Source: Balanoglossus misakiensis
Taxonomy: Eukaryota > Hemichordata
Assembly (NCBI GenBank): GCA_040954595.2
Contig: CM082582.2
Span: forward strand, 9,672,001-9,736,000
DNA: 64,000 nt
Direction of reading: 5' to 3'
Shown here: positions 15,401 to 28,764 of the stretch, one piece after another
How positions within the stretch are numbered: the stretch's first letter is position 1
How the letters are laid out: every line of letters begins with the position of its first letter
Notes under the pieces: generated by a model
What the model was told of the DNA's origin: nothing
Seen by the model: only the letters and a program-made list of their open reading frames with translations
Databases searched by the model: none
Translations under genes and position numbers: made by a program

Positions 15401-18108
15401 TCGTAACGCTGGGGTTATTACCAAAACCCAGTCACTTTACGTCAGAACTTTGGTTTTATGACGATTTCATTTTATTGCGTCCACTCCAAACAACGAGGCT
15501 GGGTCGGCCAGACTTGGGTCATAAAACGTGTTTTGTAAAAGGGAAATTGAGTTTATATATAGCAGCTATATGGTTCAAACTCGTGCCCTTACTCACGCTC
15601 TCAGCTGCAGGTTATAAACACATACTGGAAAAATAGATATCACACATCACAGGGGGCCATTGCATTCTCTCCCCCTCCCCCCTCGCTCCCTTCTCCTTTG
15701 CATTCTGTCTCTCTCTCTCTCTCTCCACCCCTCTCCCTACTCCCTATTGAATTCTATATGTCGGAGAGGCAAAATCTAAATTTTAATTCGTGTGTTTTTC
15801 TCACTCCAATTAATGTGTGTACTGAAACTCGCCGTGCCCTGTAATTCAAACCACTCCCATCCTGCTCTATTACACTTATCGCGGGCGGAAATCAAACTTT
15901 ATTGCGCAATCTGCATCTGCTTCGCTGTCCTCTCTCACGTTACCTAGGATACGAAACTTCGCGCTCGAATTTCCTGCTCGGCCTAGGGAGCCCCGCTGCA
16001 GAATCCTAAAGTTCAACATCTTTCGTTGTGCGCTTGTATACATCTTGTATTTTAGGTTCCATTATAAGCACTTTAACTCGCACAGCGGGAGAATCCAGTA
16101 CACATACTAAATTTATGATGCAACCAGCCAACTTCCGTCCGTGCAATAAACTTTCAGTGTTTAACATCTAAATTACTGCGCTGTGTTCTCCGTGACAAGC
16201 GATATCGGGTTACTTTTTTTCTGCTTGATGATTAGTAATCGCCCGCAGACTGCACCGTACTTTGCGCCGAGACCTCACAATGGAATGAACGCCGAGGACT
16301 CCCAAACACCGCCATTTGGATTTTATTACCGTTGAACATCTGAGAAACTAAAATTTTATGGCTCAATTATGGTTTTCACCGAAGTTTTAAGGATGTCAAC
16401 TCGGTCCCTTTTATAACCCCGCCTTTCGTTTTTATGGCGGGATCTTGAGAGCTCCAGGAGAGCGAATTAGCCGGTGCGACGTCCACATACTTTGGAATTT
16501 GATTGGGTTGGAAACAAAAAACCCGCTCCGAAAACAGCCGCTCAGCGACAATGCTGAGAATGTATTCTTCTAGATAACACGTAAGCTTTAATACTCAGTT
16601 AGCGATGATAATATTAGTTGGTTAATAAATGATATGCTAGTCTCAAATTTTTCACAGGAATGGCGTTTATATAAGAGCGAGAATTAGGCTGGCGTTCCTA
16701 CCATGATGGCCCCATATGGCAGACGTCGGTCGTTCGTTTGTGCCAAGAACGAAGATTTGCACCTTTAGAACGCTTTCTTTTTATAGAATGGCGCAGAGAG
16801 ATGGGCCCCGTTGAAAACCCACAGAACAAATAAACGACAATTTATCGGTGATTGCGTCGATTCGTAGACAAATATAAATTCGCCGGTGTTTGTGGTTGAA
16901 TGAAGGAAAAGAGGGGGCAAACATCCCACGGCGGTCCTCTAAACACGCTGTCCAAACATCATTAGCCGAGCACAGTCATAACGTAATAAAAGGCTAGGCA
17001 ATTAAGGCTGGAATGCCGTGCGTAATAAAACAAATATACACAAATACCGCGGAACGAGCGCTCAATTACACTTCAGATTTAAATTACACCCATATTTTAT
17101 GTCGGTCCTTGTTTTTTTACGCTTCGTGTCGGTGCGAGTCGGAGCCAAGTACGTGGAGGACTGTCGTATCAAGAGCCGCTCGTCGTCACCGTGATGGTCG
17201 CAATATTTGCGTGACCATGGTCAGAACACGCACTAACAAGGCAGCTTTATTGCCAGTACAAACACCCCTTAATACGGTGACCTTTGCACCGTTCCATATC
17301 GGGTTTTTATGACTCATCCTAGTACACGGCGTTTACATATGGATATTGCTCCCAGCAGTCTCCGGCGAGCTATATACGGCGCTCTGGCATCAAAGTCACT
17401 ATAATAAGGACGTACTTTCGTTGGCTAGACGCCGCATTCCAAGCACACTGGGCATTTCTGGGAGAATTAAAAACTCTAAATCACTTCAAATAGCCGGGGC
17501 AGTTGGATGTCACAAATTTTCCCAGCTTTAAAAAATATTACACGTGTGTTTAGTCAGCGGTGATAGGCGTTATCTGTCTGTTTGCGCTGTGCTCCTCTCG
17601 CCAACCACTCAATATTTTTGTGATCGTTTGACCACCAAGAAAAGTTATAGGTTACTCACGATTCCTGGTGGGGATGAACCACGGTTTCCCGCAAGGCGCA
17701 GAGAGACACGTCCAGAGACGAAGACGCGCGGAGATAACAACCGCGCACTGGATGACACACGAACAATATAGTTTTATTCTGTTTGGCAGATAAGGACTTA
17801 AACAAACATTCGACACCCAACATGTAAAATAAATGTCAATATTGGGTACATAATTAATTTGCTTTTTTTGTTTACTGATGCTTTTAAGTCCCCCGTACCA
17901 ACATCGCCGAAGACGAGCGCGATGGGAACGGTTTTAAAATGAAAAGGGGTTTTGGGGAAAACTGTGGCAGGGAATACTCACCACCATCTGTCGGAGAAAT
18001 CACCGGGATCTTCAATCCGTCGGTATTTCTGGGCATCGCTGCGCGTTCATGACTCGCTGATGAGACCGGAGATACACCCGCGTCGTCTTTTACGACCCAC
18101 CTAAACAT
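9421..18108 (-). CDS. Divergent ANTP-like homeobox protein with CtBP-binding motif (4 exons, 590 aa)
   Basis: Exons: 17982-18108 (ATG at 18106-18108), 14630-14746, 11483-11534 and 9421-10897, all GT-AG with phases 1, 1 and 2. The frame is continuous through all four and ends TGA. The homeodomain, residues about 97-157, has helix 3 KVWFQNRRARDRR with Gln50 and Asn51 (Q147, N148), and helix 2 opens ITIEKKRHLARQLGLTERQ, which recalls Cdx and posterior Hox proteins. Aligning L16 and W48 requires one extra residue (the NWGF stretch, 119-122) in the helix 1-2 turn, giving 61 positions rather than 60. After the homeodomain come an acidic stretch (about 179-215), two PsiKxE sumoylation-like motifs (IKEE near 310 and an IKSE later), PLDLS at 511-515 (the CtBP co-repressor motif) and a KRKR nuclear-localisation signal at 553-556. 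It probably acts as a nuclear DNA-binding repressor. I cannot assign it to a named family. A poly(A) signal lies 59 bases past the stop. Confidence 0.85.
10898..11482 (-). other. Homeobox gene intron 3
   Basis: 585-base phase-2 intron between the 52-base exon and the homeodomain exon. The acceptor is a pyrimidine tract ending cccccacag and the donor is AG/gtaaac. An open frame runs through it from the last exon but begins in intron sequence, so I treat it as unspliced read-through. Confidence 0.7.
11535..14629 (-). other. Homeobox gene intron 2
   Basis: 3.1-kb intron. It is AT-rich with several TTTATG elements (for example near 12233 and 12536) and a 12-base G tract at 13734-13745. No internal exon supported. 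Confidence 0.5.
14747..17981 (-). other. Homeobox gene intron 1
   Basis: 3.2-kb phase-1 intron between the first and second coding exons. No coding signal. It carries a CT-dinucleotide run at about 15705-15725 and an unusual density of TTTATG/CATAAA hexamers, listed separately. Confidence 0.6.
15393..17311. promoter_or_regulatory. Cluster of eight TTTATG hexamers in homeobox intron 1
   Basis: TTTATG occurs at 15393, 15455, 16112, 16355, 16431, 17096 and 17306, and its complement CATAAA at 15520. At uniform base composition about one copy on either strand would be expected in 1.9 kb; AT richness raises that somewhat. TTTATG is the core bound by Cdx and posterior Hox homeodomains. An enhancer or autoregulatory role is inference only. 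Confidence 0.3.
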
Positions 18109-21100
18109 GTCTGGTGTGATAAGAGGGCCCTCCCGTTCGTGACTGGATCCAAGCTCGAGCGGATAGCGCCAGCTGTCCGTCTAGAGCTCCCTAGCTCGGC
18201 AATCTTGGATCAAAAGAAGAAGCAGGAAGTTTTTTTATGTAACACGTTTTATCTGTCCCGCCCAGATTGTGTCAACACCTGGGACGAAGCTAATATAAGG
18301 TGGGAGACGGTCGGTAATAAAAGATGTCGCACCCACGCTGATATGACACGGACAGGACGGCAATCAACAGCAGGCAGTGAGACACTATAACGTTATTTGG
18401 CCGGACCGTTATTTTCACAAGCGCCACTGTCTCTCACAACGGTAAAAATACGGTATTTTTAAAACATGCAAATTAAAACATGCAAATCACAGATTCGATT
18501 TGCGATATTCTGTTCAGATAGATGGAATCGGTGCAAACGCATGGCGGTGGTAAAAACAGAATTAACTGGTGGCTGCGTACACGGTGCCAAAAATAGAAAC
18601 GGGAGTGCATTCCTGCGGGTGGTTTTACTAAACCCGAGCCACTTTCTACGGAGAAACCTTTGCCAATTTACCGGAGACCTGTCTGTGAACAGATCCCGAA
18701 TTCCGACATTCCAAGCTGAACATAATTTACCAATGGGGTTAATTGACCATATATATATTGAAGGGCTGGTCTCACAATAGATACGTCTACCGCAGAACAA
18801 CACACAGTGACGTCGTCCGCCGGTGGATGGATACTGACTATGAGTAATTATCAGGCTGCGAAACCGTTAATATTCACAGCACAATTCCATTCCGTTGGGC
18901 AGCAGCAACAAAACGTGGGCTCTTATTACGGAAAAAAACGCCCGCGAGAAAGGTTGAACTCGACCCCCGTTTCTTCCCATACGCGTTGAAACCTACCCTC
19001 AGCCAGTCTGCGCCACACCGCCATAAATAAACCACGTACCGATCCTGTCTCCTGTCAGCATTTATCTGTGCGTTACTGACTGGCGGTTACGTAACCACCA
19101 CTCCGATGCCAAGGTTACCCCATCGAAAGACCGCCACTGACGGCGCGAACGATAAACAGAAGTGCCCCAGGCGTTGTTATTATATCGACGGGGGAGTTGC
19201 TGATTGGGGCGCAATTTAAGATTTCTTTTAATTACTCGTGGTAAATTTGCAGACAGGCAATTTAGCTTATCTCTGAAAAACACACGGCGTCATTAGTAAA
19301 CGCATCCTGTGCACGCCCACTTATTATTGCATTGTTTTCCTTCGCATTACTCCCTCTCTTTCCGTCGCAAGGAGGAGAGAATCATCAACAGCTCCTTGAG
19401 AAACGAAGACAAATCCACTGAAGATGCATATTTCAAGGATATGCAAATTCGAAATGAACAACCGGTGAAATGAACAAGGGGGGAACGTGACTGTATGTAA
19501 ATGAGAATCCCCGGCGAAACCGACAAGGGTGGCAACTTAGAGAAGGAAAGCGAAGATTAAAGGGGCTACAGCTGACCCTTTGTTTCCCAATAAACAGTTC
19601 CGTGCGCAGACAAAATTGGCAAGAAATATGGGCCTTTAAGCATGCAATGTATCGTAAAATATGGTTAATACGAACGAACCAATGGGATCAGAAGAGCTGT
19701 AGCAAAATTCATTACTTACATTAGGAGTTCTTTAATGTACATTTCTGCAGTTGCGTTTGGGCTCAAAACTAATTCTAGAAATGGGTATGCGTCAACAAAT
19801 GAACCTATTATAAGAGTTTTATAACTGTTTGATGCGGAATTGTTGTTGTAGCCCGTCAAAGTACTGCGCTCTTGGGATGACCCATACAACTCAACAGGCA
19901 TATCGTACCGCAGGGGGTATGAAAACATAATATGTCACTCCTTGTATACATTTCCAATAACATAAGACGGGCAGAGTTATTTGCGATCACGCAGTTGGTA
20001 GACCCATGGAGGCACCATTGACTAGAGTTTTCACACGGAATCTTTTTATTTCCTACTGCCCATTCACAATGTTCGCAGGATCGCTGTCTGAAGGCAAATT
20101 GAATATACCGATTGTACATAAACTATAATTCCAGTTTTGTGCATGATGATGGGATGCTTAGCTAACAGTTTAATTAAGTCCTGGCTGCTGTTGCCGGTGT
20201 CTGCCACGTTTGTAGCATATCCCAAGCAGTCACCTTTCTTTCTATTGGGGGCGTCAACAGGTTGGTTTGCAAGAGAGGGGGGGGGGGGGGTGCTGGAAAA
20301 GAACAAAACTCGAAAAAAAAGAAATTTCTGGTAACGTTGTGGACACCAACATTATCACGGAGGAAATTTGTCTCGACAAGCTTCTGCGTCATTTTGATGG
20401 TTCAGAGTTTAAATATATTTTGTTGTACGTCACCAAATGTTATTGTAAGATTGCCATCCATAAACTACTTCAAATGTTTTCTTGCCGAAGTAAAACATGT
20501 TGTGAGAAATAACTGAAAAAAAATGTCGACTTGGCAATTTTTCAAGTCCTCTGTACTTTGTGCCACTGAATTGATACAAGGATCAAAATCCGAAAGATGC
20601 GATTTGTATTTCTACCCGTATCATTATCGAGATATATACTCGCACAAAAAATCTTTAGAAACAATGCGGAAGTCTAGTAATTATGCAGTGCCCCACTCAC
20701 ATAACTGCTGTACCGTAGCTGGGATTTTGTCTGAAGTGGGAGGGATGGGCGGCAAAACCAGAATTTTGTCACCCTACCCCAACTGTGGATCCCTAACTAT
20801 TAATGTACGTCCACTGGGGTTATTACTATACCCGCATTGTCACTTATTAGTGATTAAGGAGCAAAAAGTAAAGAACGCCGACGTCACTCTCATAATTTTC
20901 ATGGAAAAAAAAGAATGATGCGGCTACTGGGGGCATTGAACATCATACTAAGGTTTATTTGAAACGCGAGGATATTTAACTTCGATTAAACAATTTTACG
21001 AGCTTGTTGGTGCAAAATTTAAACGGCTGAACTTTAACCTTATTCTCGATAGATGCCGTTTTCCTCCATTTTACGTGTGTACGTTTTGGATTACGGGCAA

Positions 21101-23943
21101 GTGGGCCTGACATTGAAGCCACGTGCCGCGTGGATTCTCTTCGCTGTCTGGTCAGCGGTGGAATTTCCAAAGAGACTTACACACCGTTCATCAATTTACA
21201 TGTTCGTCATAAAGTTATCTCTAAAGCTTCCATGCAGTAATGCCAATGTTATTTATTGCGAGATGCGGCGGCAGCTTATGTTTTATGCAAGACAATGCCG
21301 CCTCCGACTGAACAGGATCTCCAGCGGCTTGGACGGGAGCTGGCAAATAAAATGTGCAATAATTAGTTAACTTTGATAGAGTTACAGATCAGAACTTGTG
21401 GAAGGGGGCACTCGAAAGAGGTGGCAACGACTGGATTCAGATTCTTGGTTGCCAAGTAACGACGTTGACGTCAGATGGCGGTCAACAGACTTCGGTCGTG
21501 AGCCCCTGCCTCCATGCTTGCTATGAGAATGATAAGTTGAGAATGATGGCAGAAAATAGACGTAAAACGGTTGCAGAAAACATAGACCCTAGAGTCTATG
21601 CAGAAAGCTAGAACATATCATGTGGGTAACGCGCAATGCATTGTGGGAATTGAAACAAGCCCCGTGATCAGTCATCATCTCACTCAGTCCGCAACAAATG
21701 CGCAGTATTTTGCCCGTTCATGCACCCACTGTACTTTGGACAATAAAAAATAATTTATGGTATGATATTTATCATAAAATAATTAGGCTTTTTTGAAGAT
21801 CTCTAATAACGCACTAAAAGCCGATAATTTCGGGTATAATGTGCAGTCTTTGTATATTGCAGAATCTATCGAGGCAAAATCACCAATTTCTGTTATTTTT
21901 ATACCAGAGACTGCCTCGCTTTAGATGACTGAATCGTGTTTTATGCACCAGGCCACAGTCACACGACAAGAGAACCGTACCCTGACCCTTCGTTGAAATA
22001 CTTTGCGGGTAATGCCGTGGCGTAATTAAGTGAAACAACATGAATCAATCCACCAAAAAGTAACCCATCAATTTTACGAGAACAATATGCTATTCCTCAC
22101 AAAAATGATAATTCTTCTCATCTAAGGTCGGTTGTTCTCTTACAGATATAATAAGTGTCCATCGGGCGACTTCTACTGTCCGAATCGCGCCCTCGGAATC
22201 TATACTGACTGCATGGTCTTCTGTGACTACAACGGATATTTTTTCGATTGAAATGAGAGAAATCAATAAATTATATACACCTTTTTTATAAAAAGAAATC
22301 GTGCATTCAACCCGAATATTAGCCGCCGATTGAAATGAGCTACACCAGCTGTAGACGATCGACAATTTTAATGTTGGATCGTGTTTAGAGGTGGGGGTAC
22401 GGGCAGATGAAATGGAAATACGGCGCAAGAATGGGCTTCGTTTCAAACAAGCTGTAAAATAAATTTAGAGCGAGTGCAATGAGGTTCCTAAAAATATGGC
22501 AATCAAAGAGGGATATAAATAAAGTGGATGGCACACGCGTGGACCGGCTCGCTATGCATACAGCGGCTCGAAAAGTCAACACATTTTAAAATGGAAATAA
22601 CGCCCAGACTATTATAATCTGTGATGATGCATACACATGAATTGGCCTATTGAGTATATTTGTCAAGAAGTTTTCATCACACTCTACATTTATGAAATCT
22701 TTCGTTTTTCCAGGACTTGTGTTTCATTTTTTAAGAACAGAATTCTAGGATTACGTGTGGTGGTCTACAGATGACACGTTACTTCAATCTTTCTTAGAGA
22801 CAGAGATGTAAAGCTTTTTATTCCATTGTAATATGCATGTCATAATACACGACATACGAAAAAAGTGTAAGGGAAAATTTTCAAAAAAAGAAAAGGTATT
22901 TCAACACTGATGATAGTTCAATGCAAAGACCAGTAACAGCTACAAGTCAGCCTTCCATGGTGAAATTCTGTCTAGGAAGCAAGAAATAACGCACACCTAT
23001 TCTGTGATGTCACAGCGATGCTCAATCAAAGTTTTCACAAGAGTGTCCCTGATTGGTCCAAATCCATCTATACTAAAGTTGGGCCACAGTTAATTAAAGG
23101 TACATTACTCGCAAATTTTGGCTATTTTTAATAACATTTCCGTTCCTGAATGGGAACAACAACAGCAGTTTCCTGGTCAAACAAGATTTTCAATATTCAG
23201 CTTATCATATCAACACAGTCCGCTGTAAATTGATTTCAAGTCTGGACACGAATTCATTTGTCAAGAATAACAATGCTTGTTATGCCTATACAGGCTATGT
23301 TGATAAGCTAATACCGGGTATTTCATCATGCTACAGTGAATCAAACAAGACACTGTAGTTGATACGCTGGTTGAAAATACTGGGGAAAAATAGCCAAAAG
23401 TTACTCAGATAGTATTCATAGAATTGCAGTATTTTAATGCAAAACATCTCAAAAGGGAAAATGTCAAACTTTCTTACAACAATCACTTTCTGAGCACAGA
23501 AAAAATGGTACAGTACACAGTGAGCTGATATTTGATATTTTAAAAACCAGTGATGACTTGTTTTGGTGTGAGCAATTGCAGTTGCAGTGTTTGAGGAGGT
23601 ACACATTACCCAAAGAACACCCCGCCCCCCTCATTTCATGTTAGTGTACAGTAACAGCGAAAAAACATCTACTCTCTCTGGGCCACCGTAGAGTTGCTGA
23701 ACCATAACTACATTCATGGCTGTAGAAACTGTTGAATCCACCTCGGCTATCAGAGCCTACTCGGGGGGCCCATGTGGATGGATGCTGGCTAGTATACCAC
23801 CACTGAACCACCCAGGTCACCGTACGATTGCTGGTCCACACAGGCTTCACAGAACTGCTGATCCATTCACGCTAACACCAGTGAAGGTCTTGACGCCTGT
23901 CCCCCACACACCACCATCTTGACAATTTCTCTCCACCACTGTA
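18109..23943. other. 5.8-kb gene-free region upstream of the homeobox gene
   Basis: No reading frame here has splice partners or a recognisable domain. The part nearest the homeobox gene presumably holds its promoter and 5' UTR. A 14-base G tract lies at 20277-20290. The right end, below 23944, should contain the CNOT10 3' UTR. Long gene-free flanks are common around developmental transcription-factor genes, so conserved non-coding elements may be present, but this cannot be seen from one sequence. Confidence 0.5.
18466..18487 (-). promoter_or_regulatory. Tandem POU octamer sites upstream of the homeobox gene
   Basis: Two exact ATGCAAAT octamers at 18466-18473 and 18480-18487, in the same orientation and 14 bases apart, lie about 360 bases 5' of the homeobox start codon. 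A third exact copy is at 19441-19448. ATGCAAAT is the classical POU-domain (Oct) binding site. Occupancy cannot be judged from sequence. Confidence 0.4.
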
Positions 23944-26900
23944 CTACTTGCGTATTTTCCTACCGATTGGTGCCATGGCATTCATTCCCAAGGTTGGGGT
24001 ACCCGACATGCTCTGTCTCGCCTCCGTCAGTTTCACGTAGGGTAGCAACTGGTTCTTCTTGATCATCTGAAGTGCCAGTGGGGTGTTACCTTGGATGGCA
24101 AAAGAACAAACACAGTGTTACAAATACAAGTACTAGAGACAGCATCATTTTGGTCCACTTAGTTCAAGGGGAGTTACCCTCTGGAATAATGTGTAAAAAA
24201 TACCATATTAGCAAGTGCTAAACAAAATGAAGATTATAGTATATTCCTGACTTACCATTTTGAAGCTCTAAGTAGACTCCAAGTAGAAGTGCTTGCGGTG
24301 GTATCTCACTGGGTTGAATCAGTAAGCATGCCTGTCACAGAAATGAATGAGGCCATGGTGAAATTTGTCAGAGATATAAAAAAAAACTTCTTTGTGGCAT
24401 ATCTACAGTGAAAATCAACAGACCGTTTGACAAGTACAGACAACGCTGTTTTCAAGTTTCACTACAGCAACCCACCTGATGGAGACACTTCCTGGCTTTC
24501 TCCCACTCACTTCTCAGACAGTGCGCACTGGCCAGGTTGAACAGCAGAGTGGATCTGGCCACCTGTATAGACGCCGGGAAGTACCTGGTGACCACCACCA
24601 GGTTCTCCGAGATGTCCCCGCCCAACTCGCCACCGGCCAGATCATTGCCACTTTTATCAGTGCCTACAAATATAGGTGAGAATGGTTAGTCGTGTTCCCC
24701 ACACAAGGATGATTCACATTAAGGCAGTCTGTGTCGGTCTTCAGTAGGTGTAGATGTTAAAAGTCAGACTTACTGGCATCTGGTGACCCTGGATACGTGA
24801 CGGAGACGTCCATGACGTTGTCCGGAGACAGGTGACCCACCGCATCAGCTATTTTGTCCAGTGATACCAAGGCTTCTGCTGCGTACATGTGACCTAGAAA
24901 TCTACACAACAAAACAAGCCATGAGAGCTGTCTCATATATGACAAGACCACCTATTTACTTTGTAAATTGAAAGCATCAACACAAACTAATATGCCTTGT
25001 GCCTGTCACGACTAATACTATGGTAACCCCTCATTTGACTGGGTTTTATACTTACTTGAGTGATCCAGATAGTTTCGGCTGCTTGAGAAGGTTTATAGAG
25101 TGCTCCAGAGCCCCCACGTTATCACCCAGACCAAGGCAGACATAAGCACTGTTCGCCATCACTGAACACCTCAAGCTCTCCACTTCATAGGGTTTTAACG
25201 GCGCTCCTGGGGGTGCCAGTTCACCTGCTGGTATGTTTAACTTACTGTGGAAAAATAAAAAGTTTTCTCATCAGCTTTTCTGCAGATGCCGATAGCATAA
25301 AAATATACTGTTTGCGCAATGTAATTTTTATATGTGATAATCATTGGTAGATTTTCTCTCACCTAGCGTCAGCTCCTTGTGACTGATCCGATTCCGTTCC
25401 CGCTCTGTTGGAAGCCCCGGTCGCAGCTGGAGTGGTGGAGGAATGCTCCGCTTCGGAGAGCAAGGAGAGTGCGTTGCGCAGACACACAGATGCAAAATCT
25501 AATGTTGCCACAGGCATGGCTCCCGATTGGCCCTCTGAGCTAGAAAGAGTGAAGAAGAGAATTTTCACCAAATCTGCCATTTTGTAGATTATGATAACAA
25601 AGAAGAAACCTGAATGATTACAATACTGATGGTAGAAAATGAATCAGCTTACCTGTATTTGTTATCAGAAATTCCAGAAGACAAAATGATCTTTCTGTGA
25701 TTGGCACTACCAATGATACCTTGGACTAAACCCTTCTTTGGTGCAGATGGAAGACCTTTGACCTCCTCATCAGGACTCTGTGAATAAACGCAAACAACAG
25801 GGAAGGTACGATCAATGCAGAGCTTGGTGGGAGTTGTACAGTCAAACCGGGCAGCGTTAAAATGTACATCACTTGAGAAGTCTAATCTTCATGATACCTA
25901 CCCCTTTCTTGGCAGCTATACAACATTCCGCCAGTCGCAACCACAGCCTAGCGTTGGAATGGTAAACTTGGACTGCTTCTATGAGGCAATCGAACGCAGC
26001 CAGCGGTCTACCGGCATGCAGCAACGTAATGCCACTGTTGTAAAGTAATTCATACCTCCTGTTCATCACTAGCGTGCAAAGTGGTCTACCAGATATTGAC
26101 TGACCTGCAAAGACAAATGGAAAAATCATTTACACAGATTCAACCTCGGCAAGAAAGTCATTTGAATTCAACTTAAAATTGTTTGATTTCTGGGAAATCT
26201 CTACAGCCCTTACCTGGTATTTTCTTTGGCAATTCTAACAAGGCATTCTCGTTCTCCTGCAGTGCTTTCCGGAAGTAGTAAGCGCTCAGGTTGTACTTCC
26301 TCATGTAGAAGTGAATGCAGCCCAGACTGTTGTAGTACATGACCGGCCGGCATTCTCCCGTCTTCAACATGCTGGGCGACTCTGGGGCACTGTTCAGCAG
26401 TTTGACGGATTTGCGATAGTTCTGCCGTAGATACTCGAAGTTACTCTTGATGAAACATGCCGGAGCAGTCTTTGGGAAGAGAAAATGGGAAAAAGGATAC
26501 TTAATTTGACTGTTAACCTTATGTATACGAATGCACTCACAAGTTAACAGTACATGCATGCACCCATGCTAATTTATTTGGCTATATATAACATTAAATT
26601 TGCCTGCTGTAAAGTACTCACCATTCCTGCATATGTGATCACTGATTTGATTTCTCTTTTGCAATTCTTCATAGACTTCAGCTGCAGATAAATTCTTGCC
26701 TTATACTGCATGTCACACAAAGAATAAAAGAGCCATGATATATTTTAATGAACACAGTATACTCTTTGAGTTACTGAAGCATGTTACATACTCAAATACA
26801 TGCCTTGGATACAAGGCATTGTCCCTCCTTTGATCCACACAGCTTTTCACTTAATATCAGAGTCTGGCTTTCAGGTTTTTCCTTACCATATGTAGTTTCA

Positions 26901-28764
26901 GCTTGTATTTCTCATTGAGAGGTGATGGGCTTCTATCAATGCCTTCCTTCTCCCTGGCAGCCTGATGTGATGAGGCTCCCTGGAATAAAACGCATGATTT
27001 ACGTTATATCTAGGTTTCCAAATTATCCTTTTGGAGATGTTGTCAACAAAACCTCCCCAACGGATTTCGCCATGTCATCCACTCTCCCATGTTACCAGCA
27101 CAGCCAACCAGGTGACCATGAATGAATCCATGGTTCCTCCACAACACTTACCTCAGATGGCTTGTCCTTGTCTCCCGACTGCTGACCTTTGCCATTGCCT
27201 CCGTACAGCAACTTCTCCAGGTAGGCCAGACTGGGTACTGCCTTGTCAGGCTGGTGTGTGCATAGATAAACCTCGATCAACAGAAAGAGTACTTTGTACG
27301 CAAGATTCTCTTCTGTAAATGTCAAATCATGAAGTATGATGAAGTACAATGAGTGACTGTTAAGATAGTAGGATCATACAAGATGTGTACATTTTGTCCC
27401 ACATGACCTGCATGACAACATTTCCGAGTCAATGAATCATGATCACATCGCTGTCAATGATATACTTACCCAGTGGCTCGATAAATTGGAACAACTTCTC
27501 CAATAATTTTGCAGCTTCTCTATATTGCCGTAAATGGTACAGGATAATGGCGTGGTTGTAGAAGAGTATTGCATGATCCACGTCTTCCAAGTTGTCATCT
27601 TCTAAAAACACCTGACCCTGCACAAGAAAGTGTTCTGTTCATCAGCATGGAATAAAGGTTACATGTATACAGAAATAGAAAATGTATACAGCCTTCTGCC
27701 TACTGTACAGTAAGACTTCTTCTCCAGTTCTTAAATGTAATTAAACACCCGATACCTCAGACTTATGATTCATATTAAATACTATTTGTTTTACACTTCC
27801 TGTTTTGCCAATAATTTATAGAAATCAAGCCGAAATAAATGCAATTATGGTGTAAACACACAGCAATGAAATATGACCACTTCCTCAATTTCGGGATATA
27901 AAAAGTAGCCCAAGGAAATTAATCATTTTATGTTTAAACTCAGTACACTGACTCCTGAAATAGACTCTATAGTAAACACCTAGTAAAATGTCAAGAATAT
28001 AATATGGATGACGCTGACTACCGTCAGTACTGTTCTAGTGTTACTGTTACTGAAATCTCTCTTCTGTGCTGGAGGTTTTTGAATCATCAAGAGAATGTGA
28101 GCGTAAACTAACAAAATGCTCATTACACGTACATAACATTTGTGATGAAAATGAAGGATGCGAGTCAATGACCCACTCTGGGAGGATACTAGCAGTAATG
28201 CTTGAAATTTTACACTTGCTAACACTGCATAAAAATTAATGCATTTTTTATTACGTGCAGTTACTGAGTAATCCTGAAGCCGCAAACAGGCTTCTCTACT
28301 TACTGACAGATTCACCTCTGACACGATGTTCAATGAATGTGGGTATGGGACTAGACTTGTGGCCCTGGGCAGTCAGTGAGTCCCAATTGGACGTGTGCAC
28401 GGGACAGGTTGCATGGGGAGAGGGAGGGGGGTGTGAAGAGACTCAGCCCCTCCCACTTCCCTATTCCTTATGCACTCACCTGCATACAGATGCGATCCAA
28501 CGCCTGTTTGAATTCATCTGTTTTTATGCAACCCGATTGGTGATATGCCGCAACTATCTTGTTGTGGGTCACTTTGAAATCATTGGGTCGTAGGCTAGCC
28601 AGGTGCTGTAGCTTAGCCAAGCACTGGTCATACTGCCCCGATTCGAAGTCACTCAGAGATCCCTGTGCGACAGACTTCTCTTCCTCTGATATGTTTGGCA
28701 CTGGAGATGCTGCGGGAGATACTGGTTTGTTTTCCCAGTCTTTATTGTCGCCGATATCCGTCAT
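23944..28764 (-). CDS. CNOT10: CNOT10, CCR4-NOT complex subunit 10 (14 exons, 752 aa)
   Basis: CNOT10 is a TPR-repeat scaffold that, with CNOT11, binds the N-terminal part of CNOT1 in the cytoplasmic CCR4-NOT deadenylase complex. Exons: 28480-28764, 27470-27617, 27152-27312, 26887-26979, 26622-26705, 26214-26469, 25902-26104, 25653-25777, 25363-25539, 25056-25244, 24774-24901, 24476-24663, 24256-24331, 23944-24089. The frame is continuous from ATG (28762-28764) to TAG. Diagnostic stretches match human CNOT10: [85 protein letters not shown], and a C-terminus with [15 protein letters not shown]. Human CNOT10 is 744 residues, so the model looks complete. The linker after residue 180 and the region around exon 9 are the least conserved parts. 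Confidence 0.95.

Noticed and set aside
18139-20918. Several plus- and minus-strand frames of 60-131 residues in the homeobox upstream region
   Set aside because: No conserved motif, no compatible splice sites, and amino-acid composition typical of translated non-coding DNA.
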